The notes beneath the pieces were generated by a model that saw only the letters and a program-made list of their open reading frames with translations, did not search any database and was not told where the DNA came from. From Cryomorphaceae bacterium (lineage in GTDB: Bacteria; Bacteroidota; Bacteroidia; Flavobacteriales_D; Crocinitomicaceae), in NCBI GenBank assembly GCA_027485365.1, contig JAIXRD010000083.1, forward strand, positions 1-5,915: a stretch of 5,915 bases of DNA, written 5' to 3'. The translations under genes and the position numbers were made by a program. This document shows positions 1 to 5,915 of the stretch, one piece after another (position 1 is the first letter of the stretch; every line of letters begins with the position of its first letter).

Positions 1-1307
1 CTTACATAAGCGTATCGTATAGCAACTCGATTTCTAACAGGGTGTTCATGAGTATAGATTTCATCCCATGGAATACACAATAACACAACTAAAACAAACC
101 AAAATGCATGCGTCGTGATGTCTGATAAAAATCCCGGATTAACTGCATGTTTCGAGTAGAATAAGTTCCCAATAAAGTAACTTAATTGATTGAAATCTAC
201 AAAGTAAAAAATTGCTCTACTGAACACAATTAAGACCAAGGTGTAGCCGTGTTTCAGAAAGCGAGGGGTTTTATCCAATACAAATTTGAAGTGTTTTTCC
301 AACACCATCAGAACACCGAAATAGGTTCCCCAAAGGGCAAAATTCCAATTTGCACCATGCCAAAAACCGGTTAAAAACCATACAATTAAAATATTTCTGT
401 CCTGATATTTTCGGTTTCCACCAAGAGGGATATACACGTAGTCTCGAAAAAATCGCCCCAAAGAAATATGCCATCTGCGATAAAAATCACCTACCGAAAT
501 TGCCGCATACGGATGCCTGAAATTCTCGTGAAAATCAAACCCGAATAATTTAGCTAAGCCGATAGCCATGTCTGAATAACCAGAGAAATCAAAATACAGC
601 TGAATTGAAAACATCGCAATTCCAAACCATCCCTCATAAGAAGACAACGAATACAACTGCGTATCCAGGTATTTATCTACCAATACCCCCGCTACATTTG
701 CAATCGCTACCTTTTTAAACAAGCCAATACAAAACCTCGTAACACCGTCACTCATCCTAGACCAATCTATGGTTCGTTTCTCTACCTGTTCAGAAATTTG
801 ACTGTAACGAACAATAGGACCGGCTACCAAGTGCTGAAACAAACTAATAAACATTAAAAAGTTTAAGGGATTGCGTTGGGCCTTAATCTCTCCACGGTAG
901 ATGTCTACCACATAAGAAATTACCATGAACGTATAAAATGAAATACCAACCGGTAAAGAATTTTGCGGCCGGTCAAATGGCAGCGGAAACAAATAATTGA
1001 GGTTGTCATAGATAAATCCGCCATATTTATAGGCAACCAAAAGCCCGATATTCACTGCTATACTGGCAATTAATCCAACTTTCGCCCAAGGGGTTCCTCG
1101 TTTTTTCTCAATGTAAAGTCCGGTGGAATAATCAAATAACGCGGTAAAAACCATTAGAAAGATCCACATGGGTTCTGCCCACGCATAAAACACTAGGGAA
1201 AAAATCGTGAGAAAGATATTTCGGAAAAGGTCGTTCTTGGTCGAATAATGAAATAAAAGACTCAAGGGTAGAAACAAGTATAGAAAAGTCAAACTTGAAA
1301 ATACCAT
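1..1307 (-). CDS. MBOAT family membrane-bound O-acyltransferase, AlgI-like (C-terminus beyond window)
   Basis: A polytopic inner-membrane protein, predicted to move acyl (usually acetyl) groups to an exported glycan, as AlgI does for alginate. The frame is open for 435 codons from the ATG at 1307 to the window edge, so about 35-65 residues are missing by comparison with the usual family length. The N-terminus MVFSSLTFLYLFLPL is the standard AlgI-type start, which fixes the start codon although no Shine-Dalgarno site is visible. Family blocks appear in order: SFYTFMVISYVVDIYRG (123-139), YFDFSGYSDMAIG (238-250), FYRRWHISL (275-283), YIPLGGNR (292-299) and GFWHGANWNF (314-323). His317 matches the invariant catalytic His of MBOAT enzymes, and His280 the second conserved His. 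The segment after about 356 is less typical, lacking the usual W..FR motif. The acceptor cannot be told from this window; alginate itself is unlikely in this lineage. It may have its own promoter, because 109 bases separate it from the gene upstream. Confidence 0.93.
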   Translation of the reverse strand, partial: MVFSSLTFLYLFLPLSLLFHYSTKNDLFRNIFLTIFSLVFYAWAEPMWIFLMVFTALFDYSTGLYIEKKRGTPWAKVGLIASIAVNIGLLVAYKYGGFIYDNLNYLFPLPFDRPQNSLPVGISFYTFMVISYVVDIYRGEIKAQRNPLNFLMFISLFQHLVAGPIVRYSQISEQVEKRTIDWSRMSDGVTRFCIGLFKKVAIANVAGVLVDKYLDTQLYSLSSYEGWFGIAMFSIQLYFDFSGYSDMAIGLAKLFGFDFHENFRHPYAAISVGDFYRRWHISLGRFFRDYVYIPLGGNRKYQDRNILIVWFLTGFWHGANWNFALWGTYFGVLMVLEKHFKFVLDKTPRFLKHGYTLVLIVFSRAIFYFVDFNQLSYFIGNLFYSKHAVNPGFLSDITTHAFWFVLVVLLCIPWDEIYTHEHPVRNRVAIRYAYV

Positions 1308-1322
1308 AGGCTACGAATTCGA

Positions 1323-1346
1323 TTAAATTTAGGAGAACGAATTTAA
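1323..1346. repeat. 7-bp inverted repeat upstream of the O-acyltransferase gene
   Basis: TTAAATT (1323-1329) and AATTTAA (1340-1346) are perfect inverted copies with a 10-base spacer. They lie 16 bases upstream of the O-acyltransferase start, and an 8-bp palindrome CGAATTCG (1314-1321) sits between them and the start. The position suits an operator or a leader hairpin. The arms are entirely A/T, so chance is a real alternative. The rest of the 109-base gap (1308-1416) holds no gene and no convincing terminator. Confidence 0.25.
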
Positions 1347-1416
1347 CCACATTCTACCGAAGAAAAAAATTCGGGGCGGAAAGCTGTAGCGGAACCTAAG
1401 AAAATCTACCTTATAA

Positions 1417-2370
1417 TCAGTTTTTTCTCGCAAGCACACGTTCTGCAGCTTGCACTATATCCGTTGTTTCAAGGTGATATTTTTTTAACAACTCATTGGG
1501 TGTACCACTTTCGCCAAACGTATCGTTAACTGCTACAAATTCTTGTGGAGCCGGACTACTTTTGGACAGCACTTGAGCAACGGCATCCCCAAGGCCACCA
1601 TTCATCATATGTTCTTCCGCTGTGACAACGCAGCCCGTTTTAGCTACTGAACTCAAAATAGCTTCGGTATCTAATGGTTTAATCGTGTGCATATTAATCA
1701 CCTCAGCAGAAATTCCTTTATCCGCTAACTGCACTTGAGCTTCTAAAGCTTTCCAAACCATGTGTCCGCAAGCGATAATCGTTACATCCGTACCATGAAC
1801 CAACAGGTCAGCTTTTCCGATTTGAAAGACCGCATCTTCCGGTGTAAAAATTGGAACGGATGGTCTTCCGAAACGCAAATATACAGGACCATCCCATGCT
1901 GCAATGGCTAAGGTAGCTTGAAGGGTTTGATTGTAATCTGCAGGAACTACAACTGTCATGTTAGGAAGCATTCTCATCATACCGATATCTTCTAATACCT
2001 GGTGAGTTGCACCATCCTCACCAAGTGTTAACCCCGCATGAGAAGCACAAATTTTTACATTTTTACGAGAATAAGCCACACTTTGACGAATTTGGTCATA
2101 AACGCGTGACGTAGAAAAATTGGCAAAGGTTCCCGTAAACGGAATTTTACCACCAATAGTCATTCCCGCTGCAATTCCAATCATGTTTGCTTCAGCGATT
2201 CCAATTTGAAAAAAGCGATCGGGATGATTTTTCTGAAAAGCATCCATTTTTAATGACCCCGTAAGGTCTGCACATAATGCTACAACATCAGGGTTGGTTT
2301 CTCCTAATAGTCGCAAGCCTTCTCCAAATCCAGAGCGTGTATCTTTATTGCCAAATGTTTTAAGTGCCAT
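1417..2370 (-). CDS. tkt: transketolase, C-terminal subunit (split transketolase)
   Basis: The pyrimidine-binding plus C-terminal half of transketolase (EC 2.2.1.1), which transfers two-carbon ketol units between sugar phosphates in the non-oxidative pentose phosphate pathway, in the cytoplasm. At 317 aa it has the usual length of a stand-alone C-terminal subunit. The pyrimidine domain (about 1-175) contains DTRSGFGEGL (10-19), then FQIGIAEANM (54-63) with Glu60, the catalytic Glu that activates the thiamine-diphosphate aminopyrimidine. HAGLTLGEDGATHQ (111-124) supplies substrate-binding His111, Asp119 and His123, and YLRFGRPSVP (164-173) carries phosphate-binding arginines. The transketolase C-terminal domain occupies about 185-310. 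The ATG lies 7 bases after the stop of the VWA gene, with no Shine-Dalgarno site, which suggests translational coupling. It should dimerise with the N-terminal subunit encoded at 3740-4576. DXS and pyruvate dehydrogenase E1-beta are relatives, but the motifs and the partner fit transketolase best. Confidence 0.95.
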   Translation of the reverse strand: MALKTFGNKDTRSGFGEGLRLLGETNPDVVALCADLTGSLKMDAFQKNHPDRFFQIGIAEANMIGIAAGMTIGGKIPFTGTFANFSTSRVYDQIRQSVAYSRKNVKICASHAGLTLGEDGATHQVLEDIGMMRMLPNMTVVVPADYNQTLQATLAIAAWDGPVYLRFGRPSVPIFTPEDAVFQIGKADLLVHGTDVTIIACGHMVWKALEAQVQLADKGISAEVINMHTIKPLDTEAILSSVAKTGCVVTAEEHMMNGGLGDAVAQVLSKSSPAPQEFVAVNDTFGESGTPNELLKKYHLETTDIVQAAERVLARKN

Positions 2371-2377
2371 ATGTTCG

Positions 2378-3736
2378 TTAGTTAATGTTTAATGTATTCG
2401 TTTTATTACTTGAAATCGTAATGATTTTTTCATGCGTATACCCACTTGATTTCATGTCTTTAGTCCTGTAAACCAATTTGTAAGTGCCGGGTTGTATTAA
2501 TATTTTTCCAGTTGTTGATGAATCAGAAAAGGTATAAATCCCATTCCAAAACCCTAATTTGTCTTGCAGAAAAAGTTGCGCAACAAGGGGCTTATTAAAC
2601 GTATAGGCTAATTCTCCTGGTGCATCAATTGAAATCGTAGAGACTGAAGATTGGGTGACTTCCACCGTCTTGTATATTCGAGGTATGGTTAAAATCTCCA
2701 CTTCATAGGTTCCAGTCAAATACTTATAAACATCATTATAGAATTGGGCAAGCAGCGTTTTGCTATCGCCTTTTGGCATTACACGCATTTCAAACCTTGG
2801 ATTGAAGTTACTTTTCATTGAAGTCAATCGAATAAAGCCTTGTGGTGCGGAAACACTTATGGTATTATGCACGTGCTTTTTCAATGTGATACCCGTTTTT
2901 AATAGGGTCGGCGTTGTGTTTACTTTTAAATCATAGGCTATTGCAGGATCCAAATAGAGTGTATCGGGATTTCCGAACCGATTTAAGGTATGAACAAACG
3001 TATATTTCAAATTTGCAGTTCCTGCTTCATAGAAAAACATGGTCACGTTGGTCTCTGTTGGTTTACCAGTGATGTCGTTTAAATTTACTTGAACACTTGT
3101 CTTTTCTAAGACCGTATTTAAAATATTCTTAAATACATTTCGGAAGGATTCTTTATCCTCAGCATCAGAATAGGTTCCGATACAACTGAATTTATCTAGG
3201 TAAGACATATCCATCCCCAAACCAATAACGAATGGGGTAACTTTTACACCTTTTGTTTTTAGTTTTTTTGCAATGATGCAGGGATCGTTATCACAAGATT
3301 CTAGACCGTCCGTAATTAAAATTATGATGTTTCTTGCGAGTGTGTCCGGAAAATCTCCTGCAGCAGCCTCAAGGGAACGGGCAATTGGAGTAGCCCCTTT
3401 AGCCTCAACGGTCTTTATCTTCAGTTTTATTTGTTCCAGGTTATTGATGCCGAAAGGGACTTCTAATTTTGTATCGTTGCAATCTTGCTCTAAATTATTG
3501 AAAGGTGTTTGATGCCCATAAATTCTTAATGCGATTTCAGTATTTGGGACATTGCGAAGTGCTTCTAATTCCTGATTTAGGACCTCTCGTGCGGCTTGAA
3601 TCCGTGTTTGTGTACCCCAAGAGGAATTCATACTGTTCGAAGCATCAAGAATAAAAAGAATGCGAGTGGTTGGGTTCAATTGCCCAAAGACCGCTGAGAA
3701 ATAAAAGATAAAAACAAAAAAAGTTATTCCCTTCAC
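2378..3736 (-). CDS. exported VWA-domain protein with three C-terminal beta-rich repeats
   Basis: A 452-aa predicted secreted or periplasmic protein of unknown role. A signal peptide is clear: Lys2, hydrophobic residues 4-17, and likely signal peptidase I cleavage near AVFG-Q (15-19). There is no lipobox cysteine. The VWA domain (about 24-212) has a complete metal-binding MIDAS: DASNS (Asp31, Ser33, Ser35), Thr116 in KGATPIARSL and Asp143 in ITDGLESCD. It should therefore bind a divalent cation and a ligand protein. Cys86, Cys148, Cys153 and Cys185 could form disulfides after export. Residues about 215-452 look like three successive beta-sandwich-like units with no catalytic motif seen. The start is GTG at 3736: an in-frame TAA lies two codons upstream and the next Met (36) falls inside the MIDAS motif. 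The gene sits 3 bases after the N-terminal and 7 bases before the C-terminal transketolase gene, so it is almost surely co-transcribed with both. The link to transketolase is not understood. Confidence 0.9.
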   Translation of the reverse strand: MKGITFFVFIFYFSAVFGQLNPTTRILFILDASNSMNSSWGTQTRIQAAREVLNQELEALRNVPNTEIALRIYGHQTPFNNLEQDCNDTKLEVPFGINNLEQIKLKIKTVEAKGATPIARSLEAAAGDFPDTLARNIIILITDGLESCDNDPCIIAKKLKTKGVKVTPFVIGLGMDMSYLDKFSCIGTYSDAEDKESFRNVFKNILNTVLEKTSVQVNLNDITGKPTETNVTMFFYEAGTANLKYTFVHTLNRFGNPDTLYLDPAIAYDLKVNTTPTLLKTGITLKKHVHNTISVSAPQGFIRLTSMKSNFNPRFEMRVMPKGDSKTLLAQFYNDVYKYLTGTYEVEILTIPRIYKTVEVTQSSVSTISIDAPGELAYTFNKPLVAQLFLQDKLGFWNGIYTFSDSSTTGKILIQPGTYKLVYRTKDMKSSGYTHEKIITISSNKTNTLNIN

Positions 3737-3739
3737 TGA

Positions 3740-4576
3740 TTAATAATCTCCTAAAGTTTCTGGTAACTGAGCTAAAGCAGTTGCTAATTGTTCGTCATTG
3801 GGCGCAGAGCCATGCCATTTGTGAGTGCCCATCATAAAGTCTACCCCTTTCCCCATTTCAGTTTTCATGATGATCATTTTAGGCATTCCGTTTGACTTAT
3901 TTGAATCTACAGTGGCGAAAACCTCACGCATGCTGTCAAAACTATGTCCATCCATGTGGTATACATCCCAACCAAAGGCGGTCCATTTGTCTGATAAGGG
4001 CATAATCCCCATGACATCACTCACATCTCCATCAATTTGACGATTGTTGTAGTCAATTATTCCGATCAGATTATTTATTTTTTTGCTTCCAGCATACATA
4101 GCTGCTTCCCAAACTTGTCCTTCTTGTAGTTCCCCATCACCCATCAAACAGTAGACCATAGAATCATCCCCCTGCATTTTTTTTGTGGTAGCAGCACCAA
4201 TAGCAACGGATAACCCTTGACCAAGTGAACCAGAAGCCATCCGAATACCGGGTAAATTTTTATCAACGGATGGATGACCTTGCAAACGACTAGAAATCTT
4301 TCTAAAGGTTGCTAATTCTTCAACGGGAAAGAATCCTGATCTAGCCAATACACTATACCAAACTGGTGAAATATGGCCATTGGATAGAAAAAATAAATCC
4401 TCATTTAGGGCGTCCATAGTAAAGGAACTCGCATTTAACGTTAACCGTTCGTTATATAAATAGGTTAATAAATCCGCACATCCCAATGATCCCCCGGGGT
4501 GACCAGAGCTCACGGCGTGAACCATTCGTAATATATCTCTCCTAACTTGTGACGCTATTGCCTGTAAATCTGCCAT
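3740..4576 (-). CDS. tkt: transketolase, N-terminal subunit (split transketolase)
   Basis: The thiamine-diphosphate-binding half of transketolase (EC 2.2.1.1); it needs the C-terminal subunit (1417-2370) to complete the active site at the subunit interface. At 278 aa it has the usual length of a separate N-terminal subunit. Visible motifs are SSGHPGGSLG (23-32, His26), NGHISP (66-71, His68), GHP (100-102, His101), SGSLGQGLS (115-123) and the cofactor motif GDGELQEGQVWEA (146-158) ending in DYNNRQIDG (175-183). Asp147 and Asn177 should hold the divalent metal. HKWHG (252-256) gives His255, matching the substrate-binding His of classical transketolases. The N-terminus, IASQVRRDILRMVHAVSSGH, aligns with the family start, so the ATG at 4576 is well supported. 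It is the first gene of the minus-strand unit, preceded by a possible promoter at 4589-4596. Its TAA stop is in the same frame as the GTG of the VWA gene, with one codon between. Both halves look intact, so this is a genuine split enzyme and not a broken gene. Confidence 0.95.
   Translation of the reverse strand: MADLQAIASQVRRDILRMVHAVSSGHPGGSLGCADLLTYLYNERLTLNASSFTMDALNEDLFFLSNGHISPVWYSVLARSGFFPVEELATFRKISSRLQGHPSVDKNLPGIRMASGSLGQGLSVAIGAATTKKMQGDDSMVYCLMGDGELQEGQVWEAAMYAGSKKINNLIGIIDYNNRQIDGDVSDVMGIMPLSDKWTAFGWDVYHMDGHSFDSMREVFATVDSNKSNGMPKMIIMKTEMGKGVDFMMGTHKWHGSAPNDEQLATALAQLPETLGDY
3748..3752 (-). promoter_or_regulatory. Shine-Dalgarno-like AGGAG upstream of the VWA GTG start
   Basis: On the minus strand AGGAG lies inside the last codons of the transketolase N-terminal gene, 11 bases before the GTG at 3736. 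It supports GTG as the start of the VWA gene. It stands out because the neighbouring genes have no such site, as is common in Bacteroidota. The spacing is on the long side, so it could be a chance match. Confidence 0.4.
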
Positions 4577-4588
4577 TACTTTTTTTTA

Positions 4589-4596
4589 CAAAACTA
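4589..4596 (-). promoter_or_regulatory. candidate Bacteroidota -7 promoter element for the transketolase unit
   Basis: Read on the minus strand this is TAGTTTTG, a full match to the Bacteroidota -7 consensus TAnnTTTG. It ends 12 bases before the ATG at 4576, so transcription would begin only a few bases before the start codon, giving a very short, A-rich leader. No clear -33 TTG/TTTG box is found at the expected distance, which lowers confidence. Confidence 0.35.
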
Positions 4597-4641
4597 ATTT
4601 TTTAATGCTTAGGTTCGGATAAATAATTTAGCTACTGCAAC

Positions 4642-4710
4642 CGAAGTTACGTTCGAAACGTCTATGGCTTTTTATTACCAAGAATGTATCGAAACATTTT
4701 GGTAACTTCG
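4642..4710. promoter_or_regulatory. nested inverted repeats in the divergent intergenic region (candidate operator)
   Basis: CGAAGTTAC (4642-4650) and GTAACTTCG (4702-4710) are perfect 9-bp inverted copies 51 bases apart. Between them lie two palindromes: ACGTT-CGA-AACGT (4649-4661) and AATGTATCGAAACATT (4683-4698; 16 bp with one mismatched pair). Both palindromes contain TCGAAAC, spaced 36 bases apart. All lie in the 153-base gap between the divergent transketolase N-terminal gene and the small secreted-protein gene, where a shared regulator could bind. TAACTTCG (4703-4710) also resembles a -7 box for the plus-strand gene with one mismatch. No regulator gene is visible nearby, so the function is inferred from position and symmetry alone. 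Confidence 0.4.
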
Positions 4711-4729
4711 TCTTCAAATTCAATTAAAT

Positions 4730-5101
4730 ATGAGATTATTATTCTTGTTTGTTTTGGTTATAGGAAGTGTTTTAAGTGCTACAGGCCAAAAAAATACAGC
4801 GTTAAAACCTTTGAAAAAGATTTATGGGAAAGACGCCTTGAATGCATTTGAAAAAGAACACGGTAGCCTTGACTTACTTTTTTACGCGTATGACCATGCG
4901 ATTAATGTAATTCAAAATAATGGGGGTAAAACCATAGATAATGTTCTTAAAGCTCCAAATGCTTCAATCCTTCACTTTACCGACCTGGGCGTTAAAATAG
5001 AACCGTTTACGCAATACTTTCAAAGTGAAGTTCCAAATCAACTCATTGCGGTAAAATCATTATACCAATTACAACTAGAATTCAAGGCAAGTAAGAATTG
5101 A
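4730..5101 (+). CDS. small secreted protein of unknown function
   Basis: A 123-aa protein that I do not recognise. Residues 1-20 form a clear signal peptide: Arg2, hydrophobic core LLFLFVLVIGSVL (3-15), and likely cleavage near SATGQ (16-20). The mature part of about 103 residues has no cysteine, no further membrane segment and no known catalytic motif. It is lysine-rich at its start (LKPLKKIYGK, 25-34) and appears to be a compact mixed helix/strand fold, with helix likely at 36-62 and strand at about 79-92. It is transcribed divergently from the transketolase unit, and its stop lies 19 bases before the next gene, so the two are probably co-transcribed. The ATG at 4730 follows an A-rich leader without a Shine-Dalgarno site. 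The signal peptide and acceptable codon structure make a real gene likely. Confidence 0.8.
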   Translation: MRLLFLFVLVIGSVLSATGQKNTALKPLKKIYGKDALNAFEKEHGSLDLLFYAYDHAINVIQNNGGKTIDNVLKAPNASILHFTDLGVKIEPFTQYFQSEVPNQLIAVKSLYQLQLEFKASKN

Positions 5102-5120
5102 ACTCATTAACGTGTTAACT

Positions 5121-5915
5121 ATGAAGCAACTGTTTATCCTAATAATTACCGTTTTTTCTTTGGGCATTTCATACAGCCAAATGCTCCTAACGGGTCCCGA
5201 TTTTCCTCAGGCTAATCCATTAAACTGTGCTGCAATAATTCCACCGGCAGGTGGTACAAACTTCAGTGATGGACCTGCAAATTATCTTCCGAACATGGAT
5301 GAAATCATTACGTTTTGTCCAGACCTCACGCAGGGCTCAAAAGTTTCCATTGCGTTTGCAACGAATATCGGATTTACCTTTAATATCCATCCGACAGATA
5401 CGCTTTACGTCTTCGATGGGCCATCTATTTCCGCACCACTAATTGGAGCATATAATTCAGGGACTCACCCTAACGGATTTTTTGCTCAGGCTTCATTTCA
5501 AAATAATCCAAGTGGTTGTTTAACCCTTCGGTTTCGCTCCAACGGTAGTTCAGAAGGTACGGGATGGGATGCAAACGTAGCCTGCGGTAACCCACAACAA
5601 CCCTTCGTTCCTCACATGCATGCCTATGTAAATGGTACAGGACCCGATGCCTTGAATCCTGCGGATACCGGGTATGTGGATGTGTGTTTTGGTGACAGTA
5701 TTCTCTTTGTTGCAGATCCGACGTTTCCCTATGCATTAGAAGTGACCAATACCGGGTATTCTCAAAATGCTGGAAATTGTAGTTATCAATGGACAATTGG
5801 AGGTGTGGGTCAATTCAATAATGATTCTGTTTGGTTTACCCCTCCTGCTCGAGCAGGTTATTTTATCGACTTGCGAATCACTGATATTTTCCCTCAAATT
5901 AAACGAATAACAGCA
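5121..5915 (+). CDS. secreted CUB-domain / PKD-like surface protein (C-terminus beyond window)
   Basis: The first 265 codons of what is probably a large exported adhesin-like protein. It begins with a signal peptide: Lys2, core LFILIITVFSLGI (4-16), likely cleavage near SYSQ (17-20). A CUB-like domain follows (about 36-155). It has the classical two cysteine pairs (Cys36-Cys66 and Cys133-Cys155), the calcium-type signature DTLYVFDGP (93-101), and the ending LTLRFRSNGS (134-143) then GWDANVAC (148-155). A further segment (about 160-257) has Cys189 and Cys220 and a PKD-like pattern, YQWTIGG (222-228) to LRITD (251-255). Such proteins in Bacteroidota are usually long, repeat PKD-like domains, and end in a type IX secretion sorting domain; that end lies outside the window, so type IX export is inferred. 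The ATG at 5121 lies 19 bases after the upstream stop, with no Shine-Dalgarno site. No enzyme motif was seen; adhesion or gliding-related function is possible. Confidence 0.85.
   Translation, partial: MKQLFILIITVFSLGISYSQMLLTGPDFPQANPLNCAAIIPPAGGTNFSDGPANYLPNMDEIITFCPDLTQGSKVSIAFATNIGFTFNIHPTDTLYVFDGPSISAPLIGAYNSGTHPNGFFAQASFQNNPSGCLTLRFRSNGSSEGTGWDANVACGNPQQPFVPHMHAYVNGTGPDALNPADTGYVDVCFGDSILFVADPTFPYALEVTNTGYSQNAGNCSYQWTIGGVGQFNNDSVWFTPPARAGYFIDLRITDIFPQIKRITA

Noticed and set aside
271..474. Alternative minus-strand frame of 67 codons inside the O-acyltransferase
   Set aside because: It overlaps the catalytic His region of the MBOAT frame and is a shadow of it.
1132..1350. Alternative minus-strand frame of 72 codons at the start of the O-acyltransferase
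   Set aside because: The overlapping frame starting at 1307 gives an unbroken MBOAT protein with a canonical N-terminus. This frame gives no recognisable protein.
1357..1374. Hairpin CCGAA/TTCGG as terminator of the transketolase unit
   Set aside because: The stem is only 5 bp with an 8-base loop. On the relevant strand the T run lies in the loop and not after the stem, so it does not fit an intrinsic terminator.
1417..2370. 1-deoxy-D-xylulose-5-phosphate synthase or pyruvate dehydrogenase E1-beta instead of transketolase
   Set aside because: The neighbouring N-terminal subunit and the HAGLTLGEDGATHQ block match split transketolase. DXS would be one long gene, and E1-beta would sit with E1-alpha or E2.
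3273..3512. Plus-strand open frame of 79 codons opposite the VWA gene
   Set aside because: It lies wholly within the VWA domain coding region, whose motifs are certain, and its product resembles no protein. It is a shadow frame.
3825..4040. Plus-strand open frame of 71 codons opposite the transketolase N-terminal gene
   Set aside because: It is antisense to conserved transketolase sequence and has no features of its own.
1417..4576. A single transketolase gene broken by an insertion
   Set aside because: The N-terminal half ends with a normal stop at the usual subunit boundary, and the C-terminal half has its own start and standard N-terminus. No inverted repeats, target duplication or transposase are visible. 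Separate subunits are a known form of this enzyme.
5107..5118. Inverted repeat TTAAC-GT-GTTAA between the two plus-strand genes
   Set aside because: The repeat is short and A/T-rich, and it lies in a 19-base gap within a probable operon. It is too weak to call a terminator or an operator.
5251..5442. Plus-strand open frame of 63 codons in a second frame
   Set aside because: It overlaps the CUB domain reading frame, which shows a signal peptide and family cysteines. The alternative product shows neither.
5470..5796. Minus-strand open frame of 108 codons
   Set aside because: It is antisense to the CUB/PKD coding region. Its product is low-complexity and rich in His and Arg, typical of a reverse-frame artefact.

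Overview
The window looks like a chromosomal piece of a Bacteroidota genome, most likely from Flavobacteriales or a close relative. Four things point there: transketolase encoded as two separate half-size subunits, AT-rich DNA with A-rich leaders rather than regular Shine-Dalgarno sites, a TAnnTTTG-type promoter element, and a secreted CUB-plus-PKD-like protein typical of the gliding/type IX secretion lineage. This placement is inferred from gene content; no rRNA or other marker gene is present.

Layout. On the minus strand, read from right to left, there are four genes. First is the transketolase N-terminal subunit (4576 to 3740). Next is an exported von Willebrand factor A (VWA) protein (3736 to 2378), then the transketolase C-terminal subunit (2370 to 1417). 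After a 109-base gap comes a membrane-bound O-acyltransferase of the AlgI type (1307 to beyond base 1, so its C-terminus is missing). The first three genes are separated by only 3 and 7 bases and almost certainly form one transcription unit. On the plus strand, starting from a divergent 153-base intergenic region, are a small secreted protein of unknown function (4730-5101) and, 19 bases later, a large secreted CUB/PKD-like protein that runs off the right edge (5121 onward).

Function. The two transketolase halves together carry a complete set of thiamine-diphosphate and substrate residues. They should form one cytoplasmic enzyme of the non-oxidative pentose phosphate pathway. The exported VWA protein between them has no obvious metabolic link to it, and this is the most unusual arrangement in the window. 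The O-acyltransferase probably O-acetylates an exported polysaccharide or other envelope glycan. The plus-strand pair is a cell-surface or secreted module.

The divergent intergenic region holds two palindromes inside a 9-bp inverted repeat, a candidate operator. No RNA gene, insertion sequence, CRISPR array or phage gene was seen, and no non-coding stretch exceeds 300 bases. I did not find a clearly new multi-gene system. The interrupted split transketolase and the triplicated C-terminal part of the VWA protein deserve the closest look.
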